64,000 bases of DNA from JAJPKR01 sp050746125 (GTDB taxonomy: Bacteria > Acidobacteriota > Terriglobia > Terriglobales > SCQP01). Positions 35,930 to 44,229 of this stretch are shown piece after piece. Every line of letters begins with the position of its first letter. The stretch's first letter is position 1. The translations under genes were made by a program, and so were the position numbers. The stretch covers positions 1-64,000 of the forward strand of contig JBOGKX010000142.1 of assembly GCA_050746125.1 (NCBI GenBank), written 5' to 3'. The notes under the pieces are model-generated. The model ran no database searches. It saw only the letters and a list, made by a program, of their open reading frames with translations, and was not told the DNA's origin.

Positions 35930-37018
35930 GTGGCAGCCAATCCTCTGCGGCTCAAGCGCATCCATCACGTCGAGTTTTACGTCGGCAACGCCCGGCAGTC
36001 GTCGTTTTTTTATCGCAATGGTTTCGGTTTTTCGCAGCTGGCTTACCGTGGCCTGGAGACCGGGGAGCGGCAAGTCACCTCCTATGCGCTCGGCCAAGGC
36101 AAGGCGCGGCTCTTGCTGACCACGCCGTTATCGGCCGCGCATCCCGCCGCCGAGCACATCCTTAGGCACGGCGACGGAGTGCGCGACATCGCCTTGCAGG
36201 TGGAGGACGCCGACGCGGCTTTCGCGGAGGCGCTGCGCCGCGGCGCAACGCCGGCCGAGGATCCGCGCGACGAACAGGACGAGCACGGCGCGATTCGCCG
36301 CGCCGCCATCCGCACCTACGGCGACACGATTCATTCGCTCATCTCCTATCGCGATTATCGCGGCCCCTTCTTGCCCGGCTTCGCCGCCGCGCCCATCGCC
36401 GGCGAGGACGCCGGCATTGTGCACATCGACCATATCGTCGGCAACGTCGAGCTTGGCAAGATGAACGAGTGGGCCGAGTTCTACCATCGCGTCTTCGGCT
36501 TCGAGCGCTTCATCTCCTTCGACGACAAGGACATTTCGACCGAATACAGCGCCTTGATGAGCATCGTAATGTCCGACGACTCGCACGCCGTCAAGTTCCC
36601 GATCAACGAGCCGGCGCCGGGCAGGAAAAAAAGCCAGATCGACGAGTATTTGGAAGCGTACGGCGGCCCGGGCGTGCAGCACATCGCCCTGCTGACCGGC
36701 GACGTTCTGAAAACCGTCGCCCACCTCAAGCAAAGCGGCATCGAGTTCCTGCGCGTGCCGGATAGCTACTATCAAGTCTTGCCGACGCGCATCGGCCGCA
36801 TCGCCGAGCCGCTCGAAGCCATCCAGGCGCTCGCGGTGCTGGCGGACCGCGACCAAGAAGGCTACCTGTTGCAGATCTTTTCGCGCCCGGTGCAAGATCG
36901 GCCGACGATCTTCTTCGAGATCATCCAGCGCAAGGGCAGCCGCGGCTTCGGCAAGGGCAATTTCAAGGCGCTGTTCGAAGCCATCGAGCTCGAACAGGCT
37001 CGCCGCGGCAACTTGTAG
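35930..37018 (+). CDS. hppD: 4-hydroxyphenylpyruvate dioxygenase
   Basis: A 362-residue non-haem iron enzyme that converts 4-hydroxyphenylpyruvate to homogentisate. The protein opens NPLRLKRIHHVEFYVGN, as in typical HPPDs, and contains two VOC-type domains. The three iron ligands are visible as His in VHIDHIVGNVE, His in GVQHIALLTGD and Glu in TIFFEIIQRKG. GPGVQH and GFGKGNFKALFEAIE are further family signatures. The gene lies between the aminotransferase and homogentisate dioxygenase genes in the order of the pathway. Confidence 0.95.
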   Translation: MAANPLRLKRIHHVEFYVGNARQSSFFYRNGFGFSQLAYRGLETGERQVTSYALGQGKARLLLTTPLSAAHPAAEHILRHGDGVRDIALQVEDADAAFAEALRRGATPAEDPRDEQDEHGAIRRAAIRTYGDTIHSLISYRDYRGPFLPGFAAAPIAGEDAGIVHIDHIVGNVELGKMNEWAEFYHRVFGFERFISFDDKDISTEYSALMSIVMSDDSHAVKFPINEPAPGRKKSQIDEYLEAYGGPGVQHIALLTGDVLKTVAHLKQSGIEFLRVPDSYYQVLPTRIGRIAEPLEAIQALAVLADRDQEGYLLQIFSRPVQDRPTIFFEIIQRKGSRGFGKGNFKALFEAIELEQARRGNL

Positions 37019-37026
37019 AAGGAGGG
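37019..37026 (+). promoter_or_regulatory. Near-perfect Shine-Dalgarno of hmgA
   Basis: AAGGAGGG directly follows the hppD stop codon and lies six bases before the hmgA ATG. It is among the strongest ribosome sites in the window and suggests high translation of hmgA from the operon transcript. Confidence 0.8.
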
Positions 37027-37032
37027 ATCCCC

Positions 37033-38400
37033 ATGAGCTCCAAAACCGCCGCATCCGCGCTTGCAGCCGGCGCGCCGGCTTCGCGTTCCGTCGCGCAATT
37101 CGAATACCAATCGGGCTTCGGCAACGAGTTTGCCAGCGAGGCCGAGGCGGGCGCCCTGCCGCGCGGGCAGAACGCGCCGCAGCGCGCGCCCTACGGCCTC
37201 TATACCGAGCAGATCAGCGGCACTCCTTTCACCGCGCCGCGGACCGTAAATCGTCGCGCCTGGCTGTACCGCATCCGCCCCTCGGTCAAGCACCAGCCCT
37301 TCGAGCCGGTTGCGCCGGGCCGGCTGCGCAGCGGCCCCTTCGACGAGGTACCGACGCCACCGAACCAGCTGCGCTGGCGTCCCTTGCCGCTGCCCACGGC
37401 GCCCACGGATTTCATCGCCGGATTGGTCACCATGGCCGGCAACGGCGACCCAGCGCTGCAAAGCGGCGTCGGCCTGCATCTCTACGCCGCCAATCACGAC
37501 ATGACTGAAAGCTTCTTCTTCAATGCCGACGGCGAACTGCTGATCGTGCCGCAACAGGGCAGGCTCTTGCTGTTGAGCGAAATGGGCGCGATCGAGGCGG
37601 CACCCGGCGAGGTCGCGGTCATCCAGCGCGGTATCAAGTTTCGCGTCGAGCTGCCCGACGGCGCGGCGCGCGGCTATATCTGCGAGAACTACGGCTCGCT
37701 GTTCCGCCTGCCCGATCTGGGGCCCATCGGCGCCAACGGCCTCGCCAATCCGCGCGACTTCCTGACACCGGTGGCGCGATACGAGGACCGCGCCGGCGAC
37801 TTTCGCCTCGTTGCGAAGTTCCAGGGCCGTTTGTGGGGCGCCGCGCTCAATCACTCCCCGCTCGATGTTGTCGCCTGGCACGGCAACTACGCGCCTTACA
37901 AGTACGATCTGGCACGCTTCAATTGCATTAACACCGTCAGCTTCGACCACCCCGATCCCTCGATCTACACGGTGCTCACAGCCCCCTCGGAAATTGCCGG
38001 CACGGCCAATGTGGACTTCGTGGTGTTTCCGCCGCGCTGGCAAGTGGCCGAGCACACCTTCCGTCCGCCTTGGTTCCATCGCAACTTCATGAACGAGTTC
38101 ATGGGGTTGATCCGGGGGCAGTACGACGCCAAGGCCGAGGGCTTCGTGCCCGGCGGCGCCAGTCTCCATAACTGCATGGCCGGCCATGGCCCGGACGCGG
38201 CCACCTTCGAGAAGGCCAGCCAGGCGGAGCTGAAGCCGGTGTATCTGGCCGAAACCCTGGCGTTCATGTTCGAGACTCGCTTCGTCTGCCGGCCGACGCG
38301 CTTCGCGCTGGAGAGCGCGGAGCTGGACGAGCAATACTTCGAATGCTGGCAGGGGCTCGAAAAACGCTTTCACGAACGGCTGCGCGACGGCGGCCGCTAG
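37033..38400 (+). CDS. hmgA: Homogentisate 1,2-dioxygenase
   Basis: A 455-residue iron enzyme that opens the ring of homogentisate to give maleylacetoacetate. Family signatures include YQSGFGNEFASEA, GLYTEQISGTPFTAPR, the iron-site region with VVFPPRWQVAEHTFRPPWFHRN and NEFMGLI, and SLHNCMAGHGPD. The length is typical (430-460). The strong upstream ribosome site fixes the start at 37033. It is the central gene of the tyrosine catabolic operon. Confidence 0.97.
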   Translation: MSSKTAASALAAGAPASRSVAQFEYQSGFGNEFASEAEAGALPRGQNAPQRAPYGLYTEQISGTPFTAPRTVNRRAWLYRIRPSVKHQPFEPVAPGRLRSGPFDEVPTPPNQLRWRPLPLPTAPTDFIAGLVTMAGNGDPALQSGVGLHLYAANHDMTESFFFNADGELLIVPQQGRLLLLSEMGAIEAAPGEVAVIQRGIKFRVELPDGAARGYICENYGSLFRLPDLGPIGANGLANPRDFLTPVARYEDRAGDFRLVAKFQGRLWGAALNHSPLDVVAWHGNYAPYKYDLARFNCINTVSFDHPDPSIYTVLTAPSEIAGTANVDFVVFPPRWQVAEHTFRPPWFHRNFMNEFMGLIRGQYDAKAEGFVPGGASLHNCMAGHGPDAATFEKASQAELKPVYLAETLAFMFETRFVCRPTRFALESAELDEQYFECWQGLEKRFHERLRDGGR

Positions 38401-38414
38401 AACCGACCGCCGCC

Positions 38415-39305
38415 ATGCCAGCCAGCGAATCGCTGCGAGCGCTGCTCGCCGGATCCATCGACTACGCGGGCCTTTTTCCGCCCGCCGGCTTGGCCATGCG
38501 CGAGGCGGTGGCGCGCTATGCGGCCGACCGCCGCGGCCCGTGCAGTTGGATGCTCGGCCGGTTCGTCGTGCCCGTGGGGAGTCTGGAGGAGTTCGCGACC
38601 GCGCGAGCGGCGATCCGGCGCGGCGCGGGGGGCGTTTGGCCCTTGGCCGTGCTGTTGAGCGACGAGAGCAACGATGAGACGCTGCGCATTGCCGAATTCG
38701 CCGGGGCACAGGCCGAGCGGGCGCGGATCGAAGCGGTGGAGTTCAAGGCCACGGCCTCGGCCGAAATTGCCGCCCGCGCCCGCGCTCTGCCGCCCGCCCT
38801 CGAACGCTACTGCGAACTCCCGTGGGGCGCCGACCTGGAACGCTTCCTGCCGGTGCTCAAGGGACTGCAATTGCGCGCCAAGTTTCGCACCGGGGGCATC
38901 ACGGCCGCGGCATTTCCGACCGCCGCCGCGCTGGCGCGCTACCTAGTCTCCAGCGCCCGGGCGGGCGTGCCCTTCAAAGCCACCGCCGGGCTGCATCATC
39001 CGCTGCGCGGCTCTTATCGGCTTACCTACGAGAGCCACAGCGCCCGCGCTCCCATGCACGGATTGCTGAACTTAATGTTGGCTGCCGCCTTTGCGCGTCA
39101 GGGCTGGAGCGCCGCGCGCCTCGAGCCCTTGCTGCTCGACAGCGAGGCCGGCAATTTCTCGTTCCGGGCGGAGGCTGCCGCATGGCGGGGCCAGAGCGTT
39201 TCCACGACCGAGCTGGAACTAGCGCGCCGGGCTTATATTTGCGGCTTCGGCTCCTGTTCGTTCTCCGAACCCACGGCCGAGCTGCGCGCCCTCGATTGGC
39301 TATGA
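38415..39305 (+). CDS. Uncharacterised protein of the tyrosine catabolic operon
   Basis: A 296-residue cytoplasmic protein, with no signal or membrane segment, lying 14 bases after hmgA and overlapping the fumarylacetoacetase start by four bases (ATGA). It looks like an alpha/beta barrel: alternating hydrophobic strands such as SWMLGRFVVPV, EAVEFKATASAE and LQLRAKFRTGG, and a conserved-looking PFKATAGLHHPLRG with a Lys and paired His suitable for catalysis, then MHGLLNLMLAAAF. It is not a GST-type maleylacetoacetate isomerase and shows no glutathione-site motif. Position suggests it may isomerise or otherwise process maleylacetoacetate, but this is inference; the function is unknown. Confidence 0.75.
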   Translation: MPASESLRALLAGSIDYAGLFPPAGLAMREAVARYAADRRGPCSWMLGRFVVPVGSLEEFATARAAIRRGAGGVWPLAVLLSDESNDETLRIAEFAGAQAERARIEAVEFKATASAEIAARARALPPALERYCELPWGADLERFLPVLKGLQLRAKFRTGGITAAAFPTAAALARYLVSSARAGVPFKATAGLHHPLRGSYRLTYESHSARAPMHGLLNLMLAAAFARQGWSAARLEPLLLDSEAGNFSFRAEAAAWRGQSVSTTELELARRAYICGFGSCSFSEPTAELRALDWL

Positions 39306-40633
39306 ATTCGATGCTAGACGAAACGCACGACGCCGCCGCGACCAGCTGGGTGGACTCGGCGCAAGCGGCTGGCGCGGATTTTCCACTGCAAAACTTGCCC
39401 TTGGGCGTTTTTCGGCCGCGGCCGGGCGACGCCGCGCCGCGCGTGGGAGCGGCGATTGGCGATTTCGCCTTCGATCTAGCGGCCGCGTTCGCCGCCGGTC
39501 TCTTGGGCGCGGATTGCGAACCGTTGGCCGCCGCCTGCGCCCAGCCCACCCTCAACGCGCTGATTTCGTTGGGCTCCGGCGTGCGCGCCGCGCTACGCCG
39601 CCGCATCTTCGCCCTGTTGCGCGCGGACGCGCCCGCATCGCAGCGGCGTTCCGCCGAGTGCCATCTCCACCGCCGCTCCGAGATCGAAATGCTGCTGCCG
39701 GCGGCGGCCGGCGACTACACCGACTTTTACGCCTCGATTCATCACGCCATCCGCGTCGGCCAACTCTTTCGCCCCGATCATCCGCTATTGCCCAACTACA
39801 AATGGGTGCCGATCGGCTACCACGGGCGCTCCTCCTCGCTCCTCCCAAGCGGCGCCAAGATCCGCCGCCCATGCGGGCAGTCCGCTCCGCCCGCCGGCGA
39901 TCCCAACGCGGCGCCGCTTGTCGGTCCCAGCCGCCGCCTCGATTACGAATTGGAACTCGGCTTTTTCGTGGCCGGCGGAAATCGCGTGGGCGAGTCGATT
40001 CCCATTGCCGCCGCCGGCGACCATATCTTTGGCGTTTGCCTGCTCAACGACTGGTCGGCGCGCGACATTCAAGCCTGGGAGTACCAACCACTCGGCCCCT
40101 TTCTCGGCAAGAACTTCGCCACGACGCTCTCGCCGTGGGTCGTGACCTGGGAGGCGCTGGCCCCGTTTCGCGCGCCGGCGTTTCCCCGCCCGCCGGCGGA
40201 TCCCGCTCCGTTGCCCTACCTGCACGATGCCGCCGACCAAGCCTCCGGCGCCTTGGACATTACGGTCGAAGCCTACCTGGCGACGGCCGCCATGGCCGCA
40301 GCCGGGACCCCGCCGCAGCGCCTCAGCCGCGGTAATGCCAAGGAACTGTATTGGACGCCAGCACAGATGCTGGCTCATCATGCCAGCAACGGCTGCCCCC
40401 TGCGTGCGGGCGATCTGCTCGCCACCGGGACGATCTCTGGCGCGGCGCCGGAAAGCGCCGGCTGCCTGCTGGAGCTGACCTCGGCCGGCCGCGCGCCGAT
40501 TACCCTCTGCAGCGGAGAAACCAGGCAGTTCCTCGCCGACGGTGACGAGGTCATCTTGCGCGCATACTGCGAGCGGCCCGGCTTTCGGCGCCTGGGCTGG
40601 GGCGAATGCCGGGGGCAGATCACGAGCTGTTAG
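39302..40633 (+). CDS. fahA: Fumarylacetoacetase
   Basis: A 443-residue hydrolase that splits fumarylacetoacetate into fumarate and acetoacetate, the last step of tyrosine breakdown. The N-terminal domain (LQNLPLGVFRP) and the C-terminal metal-dependent domain are both present, with DYTDFYASIHHA, YHGRSSS, LDYELELGFFV, IFGVCLLNDWSARDIQAWEY, GPFLGKNFATTLSPWVV and GDLLATGTISG. These include the conserved Asp, Glu and His residues of the FAH site. It starts within the stop codon of the upstream unknown gene and ends the operon. Confidence 0.95.
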   Translation: MNSMLDETHDAAATSWVDSAQAAGADFPLQNLPLGVFRPRPGDAAPRVGAAIGDFAFDLAAAFAAGLLGADCEPLAAACAQPTLNALISLGSGVRAALRRRIFALLRADAPASQRRSAECHLHRRSEIEMLLPAAAGDYTDFYASIHHAIRVGQLFRPDHPLLPNYKWVPIGYHGRSSSLLPSGAKIRRPCGQSAPPAGDPNAAPLVGPSRRLDYELELGFFVAGGNRVGESIPIAAAGDHIFGVCLLNDWSARDIQAWEYQPLGPFLGKNFATTLSPWVVTWEALAPFRAPAFPRPPADPAPLPYLHDAADQASGALDITVEAYLATAAMAAAGTPPQRLSRGNAKELYWTPAQMLAHHASNGCPLRAGDLLATGTISGAAPESAGCLLELTSAGRAPITLCSGETRQFLADGDEVILRAYCERPGFRRLGWGECRGQITSC

Positions 40634-40658
40634 CGACGGCGTGGCGAGTCGCGCATCG

Positions 40659-41645
40659 CTACCAAGGCCGTTGCTGACGATACCACGCGACCGTCCTGTC
40701 AAGCCCAGCCTGGAGCGGCACCTGCGGGCGCCAGTCGAGGTCTTGGCGAGCAAAAGAGCTGTCGAGAAATTGGCGATCGATCTCGCCGCTGGCGGTTCCA
40801 TGCACGTCGGGTTCCAGGTCGCCGCGGCCGCACGCCGCCAGAATGGCGCGCGTGAGGTCGAGCACCGCCAGCGGCTCGTCGGTGCCAAAGTTGAAGGCCT
40901 CGCCGCGATGCCGCCCGTGGCCGAGGCTCCCGGCCAGTTTCAAATAGCCGTCAACCGCGTCGGTGACGTAGAGGTAATCGCGCACCGGAGTGCCGTCGCT
41001 GCGGATCACCGGCCGTTCGCCGCAGAGAGCGGCGCGGATGGTGCCGGGCACGATGCGGGACCAGTTCAAGTCGCCGCCACCGTAGAGATTGGCGCAGCGG
41101 GTCACGGCCACGGGTAGGCCATAGGCGTGAAAGAAACTGCGGGCGATCATTTCCGCGCACGCCTTCGAGACGTCATAGGGGAAGCGCGGCTGGAGACAAA
41201 ACTCCTCGCGATACGGCAGCCGATCGTGGCTGCCGTAGGCCTTGTCGCTGGAAGCCACGATCACGGCGGCCAGCGCCGGCTGATGGCGGCGGCAGGCGTC
41301 GAGCAACGTCCACGTGCCGCGAATATTGGCCTCGAAGGTCGCCACCGGGCTGCGCTGCGCCACCCCGACGAGCGTCTGCGCCGCCAGGTGAAACACCACG
41401 CTCACCTCGTAATCGGCCAATGCCCGCTCGCAGGCCGCCCCATCCTCGACCGCGCCGTTGACGCGCGTGACCCGGCCCGCCAAACCCATCAGTTCGAGCC
41501 CGCTCGGCCGCGGCTCGTCGCGCACTAAAGCGATCACCCGCGCGCCGCCGGCGAGCAAGGCTTCGCATAGCCATCCGCCTAGAAATCCGCTCGCGCCCGT
41601 GACTAGCACGGAGCGGCCCTGCCAGGGAAACGAAGTCATCGTCAT
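40659..41645 (-). CDS. NAD-dependent epimerase/dehydratase (CDP-glucose 4,6-dehydratase-like)
   Basis: A 328-residue extended SDR enzyme. The nucleotide-binding GASGFLGGWL is near residue 18, the catalytic YDVSK (Tyr-x3-Lys) follows, and VASSDKAYG resembles the TSDKxY motif typical of CDP-glucose 4,6-dehydratases. VTRCANLYGGGDLNWSRIVPG also fits that subgroup. It should act on a nucleotide sugar for envelope polysaccharide; the exact sugar cannot be determined. It overlaps the ychF stop by four bases although the two have no known shared pathway. Confidence 0.82.
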   Translation of the reverse strand: MTMTSFPWQGRSVLVTGASGFLGGWLCEALLAGGARVIALVRDEPRPSGLELMGLAGRVTRVNGAVEDGAACERALADYEVSVVFHLAAQTLVGVAQRSPVATFEANIRGTWTLLDACRRHQPALAAVIVASSDKAYGSHDRLPYREEFCLQPRFPYDVSKACAEMIARSFFHAYGLPVAVTRCANLYGGGDLNWSRIVPGTIRAALCGERPVIRSDGTPVRDYLYVTDAVDGYLKLAGSLGHGRHRGEAFNFGTDEPLAVLDLTRAILAACGRGDLEPDVHGTASGEIDRQFLDSSFARQDLDWRPQVPLQAGLDRTVAWYRQQRPW

Positions 41646-42709
41646 CCACTATGGCGAATATGCATCACGTCGCCGTCCTGCACCAGATAATCCTTGCCCT
41701 CCAACCGCAGCCGCCCCTTGTCGCGCGCCGCCGCTTCGCCGCCGAATTGCAGCAACTCATCCCAGCGGATGACTTCGGCGCGGATGAAATGGGTAGAGAG
41801 GTCGCTGTGGATCGCCCCCGCTGCCTCGACCGCACGCGTGCCGGCGGGAATCGTCCAGGCGCGGCACTCATCCTCGCCGGCGGTGAAAAACGAGATCCGG
41901 CCCAGCAAGGCGTAGGCCGCGCGCGCCAGGCGCACCAGTCCCGATTCCTTCAAGCCATAGCTTTGCAGAAAAGCCGCCGCTTCTTCCGGCGACAGGCCGG
42001 CGATCTCCGCCTCCACCTTGGCGCAGACCCCCACTAGCGCGGTTTTCGGCGCGCCCTCCCCGGAAAGCCCGGCCCGCTCCGCTGCGCGGTCCAGTTGCGC
42101 GGCTTCCTCTTCGCCGACATTCAAGGCATACAGGATGGGCTTTTGGCTAAGGAACTGAAAGCCGCGCATCAGCTTTTCTTCGGCAACCGAAAGCGGCAGC
42201 GTGCGCAATGGCTTTTCCGCTTCCAAGTGAGCCTTCATGCGCTCCAAGAGCGCCGCCTCTTCGGTCAGCGCCGCGCTGCGCTGCTTCTTGAGGTCTTTTT
42301 GAAGGCGCTCTTGGCGTTTTTCCACCTGCCCGAGATCGCTGACGATCAGGTCGAATTCTAACTTGGCGATATCGCGGCGGGGATCGATTTCGCCGGCCTC
42401 GTGCGGCACCGCCGGGTCGGGGAACGTGCGCACTACGTGAATCAGGGCGTCCACGCCACGCAGAGCGGCGATGCCGCTGCCGTCGCGCAGCGAGGCTTCG
42501 GTCAGCGACGCCACGTCCACCAACTCGAGGGCGGCATGGGTCAATTTGGCGGGATGGTAAAGCTCGGCAAGTTGGTCCAGGCGCGCGTCCGGCACTTTGG
42601 CCACGCCGATGGCATCTTCCCGCCGGCCGAGGGCCGGCACGATGCCGGTCATCATACTGAACAGCGAGGTCTTGCCGACTTGTGGCAGACCCACGATTCC
42701 CGTTTTCAT
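41642..42709 (-). CDS. ychF: Obg-like ATPase YchF
   Basis: A 355-residue translation-associated P-loop protein of the Obg family that prefers ATP. The G1 motif GLPQVGKTSLF is at the N-terminus, a long coiled coil (about 130-180, QVEKRQERLQKDLKKQR) follows, NVGEEE replaces the NKxD specificity motif, and the C-terminal TGS domain (FTAGEDECRAWTIPAGT, IRAEVIRWDELLQFGG, GKDYLVQDGDVMHIRHS) is complete. The length is typical. It binds ribosomes and is linked to stress and redox responses in other bacteria. Confidence 0.95.
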   Translation of the reverse strand: MKTGIVGLPQVGKTSLFSMMTGIVPALGRREDAIGVAKVPDARLDQLAELYHPAKLTHAALELVDVASLTEASLRDGSGIAALRGVDALIHVVRTFPDPAVPHEAGEIDPRRDIAKLEFDLIVSDLGQVEKRQERLQKDLKKQRSAALTEEAALLERMKAHLEAEKPLRTLPLSVAEEKLMRGFQFLSQKPILYALNVGEEEAAQLDRAAERAGLSGEGAPKTALVGVCAKVEAEIAGLSPEEAAAFLQSYGLKESGLVRLARAAYALLGRISFFTAGEDECRAWTIPAGTRAVEAAGAIHSDLSTHFIRAEVIRWDELLQFGGEAAARDKGRLRLEGKDYLVQDGDVMHIRHSG

Positions 42710-43029
42710 AGTGTCCGGAGCCCGCCGAGGACAAGACTGCCGGGGCGGCGACCAGCGTTACCCCGGCCGGCAGGCGACGGGCCCTCCGCCCAAACGTGGG
42801 GAGCAGCGGCGAATCTCCAACATAACATGGCCCTTCGGTACCGATTTGACACTCCACCCGCACGCAACCGGCCACACGCCCGAAGGAAAAAGTCGGAAAA
42901 CAAGCAACACTCCTTGAGGAGTTCTGCATCGTAGCCGACAGGGTCAGAGTGGCAGGCAAGGCGAGATGAATGCCGCGCCGGCGCTCGGCTCGGCGGCTTA
43001 GGCCGCGGTAAATCGTGGGGACAACTACC
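42710..43029. other. Divergent control region between ychF and the ECF sigma gene
   Basis: About 320 bases between divergent genes, without a supported reading frame. TTGACA occurs at 42846-42851 on the plus strand but has no good -10 partner. A perfect 14-base palindrome, ACTCCTTGAGGAGT, lies at 42909-42922 and could be an operator or a short hairpin in the sigma-factor leader. These are simple sequence matches and are not supported further. Confidence 0.35.
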
Positions 43030-43704
43030 ATGGAGAGGCAACCCGTCGCTCCCGCCAAGCCATCCCACCTCGGCATCAATTCCAGCCGACGAGGGATTAC
43101 TCTGACGAATCGAGCGACAGCGGCCGAATCCTGGAACGAAGCAGAGGCGATCGATCGAGCAAAACAGGGAAACGCGGAAGCGTTCGCGCTCTTGTACCAC
43201 CGGCACAAGCGGCGCGTCTATTCGCTTTGTCTGCGCATGACCGGCAACACCGCCGAGGCGGACGACCTGGCGCAAGAGGCTTTTCTACAGCTCTTTCGCA
43301 AAATCGCCACCTTTCGCGGGGAGAGCGCTTTTTCCACCTGGCTGCACCGGCTCTCGGTGAACGTAGTGCTGATGCATCTGCGCCGGAAAGGCCTGCCGGA
43401 AGTTTCCCTGGAAGAGACCACGGAGCCGAGCCAAGAGGACGGGCCGAAGCGTGACATCGGCACCCCCGACTTGGCATTGGTAGGGTCGGTGGACCGCGTG
43501 AATTTGGAACGCGCCATCCAGCGCCTGCCGCCCGGCTACCGCACCATCTTCGTTCTCCACGATATGGAAGGCTATGAGCACAACGAAATCGCGGAGATGA
43601 TGCGATGTTCGATCGGTAACTCGAAATCGCAATTACACAAGGCCCGCATGAAGCTGCGCGATCTGCTGCAATTGCCTCACACGCAAGGCGCGGCGCGATC
43701 GTAA
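43030..43704 (+). CDS. ECF-type RNA polymerase sigma factor
   Basis: A 224-residue sigma-70 family factor of the extracytoplasmic-function type. Region 2 is clear (FALLYHRHKRRVYSLCLRMT, EADDLAQEAFLQLFRKI, FSTWLHRLSVNVVL), and region 4 forms a helix-turn-helix (RLPPGYRTIFVLHDMEGYEHNEIAEMM). An N-terminal tail of about 35 residues precedes region 2. The start at the ATG 43030 lies behind GTGGGGA; a GTG at 43015 is an alternative. The small Cys/His protein downstream is its likely regulator. Confidence 0.92.
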   Translation: MERQPVAPAKPSHLGINSSRRGITLTNRATAAESWNEAEAIDRAKQGNAEAFALLYHRHKRRVYSLCLRMTGNTAEADDLAQEAFLQLFRKIATFRGESAFSTWLHRLSVNVVLMHLRRKGLPEVSLEETTEPSQEDGPKRDIGTPDLALVGSVDRVNLERAIQRLPPGYRTIFVLHDMEGYEHNEIAEMMRCSIGNSKSQLHKARMKLRDLLQLPHTQGAARS

Positions 43705-43800
43705 AGCAGTCTCCCTCAAACACCGCCGGCCGCGAGGTCCGGCGCCAAGAGTTGAGACATAATAAAGGGAGTTGCGGCCTTGGCGCTCTTGGAGAGGGCC

Positions 43801-44142
43801 ATGACTGAATGTGAAGTTTTCGACGCTGCGCTGGCGGAATCGCCGGATCTCAACCGCCTCGCCCGAGGCGCGCGCATGCATGCCAATTCCTGCGTGCGTT
43901 GCGCGCGGATCTTGACCGACCTGGAAGCGATCGTCGCGAAAGCGGCCGGCTTGGCCGCGGCGGAATCGATCCCCGATCCGCCGCCGGAAATCTGGGACCA
44001 AATTCGCCGGCAGTTGGAGAAGGAAGGAATTATCCACGCCAACGGCAACGCCCCGCGCCGCCCCAAGTCCAAGTCCAAACCCAAGGCCAAAGCCGGCTCG
44101 CTGCCGCGCTTGGTGCACACGTCCCCCCGTTCCGGCTCTTAG
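43801..44142 (+). CDS. Small zf-HC2-like protein, possible soluble anti-sigma factor
   Basis: A 113-residue protein 96 bases after the sigma gene. It starts at MTECEVFDA, with GGAGAGG upstream as ribosome site. The N-terminal half has a HANSCVRC motif (His-x3-Cys-x2-Cys) as in zinc-dependent anti-sigma domains, followed by a helix (LTDLEAIVAKAAGLAAAE). The C-terminus is Lys/Pro-rich (SKSKPKAKAG) and no transmembrane segment is present, which would make it a cytoplasmic anti-sigma factor. The pairing is inferred from position and the short zinc motif only. Confidence 0.55.
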   Translation: MTECEVFDAALAESPDLNRLARGARMHANSCVRCARILTDLEAIVAKAAGLAAAESIPDPPPEIWDQIRRQLEKEGIIHANGNAPRRPKSKSKPKAKAGSLPRLVHTSPRSGS

Positions 44143-44229
44143 CCCGGCCCCGCGCCGCTCGCCTTCCCGCGCCTGCGCCCTGGCGGATCTTTTTGCCGCC
44201 GCAGGAAGGCGGGCGCGTAATATATCCGC

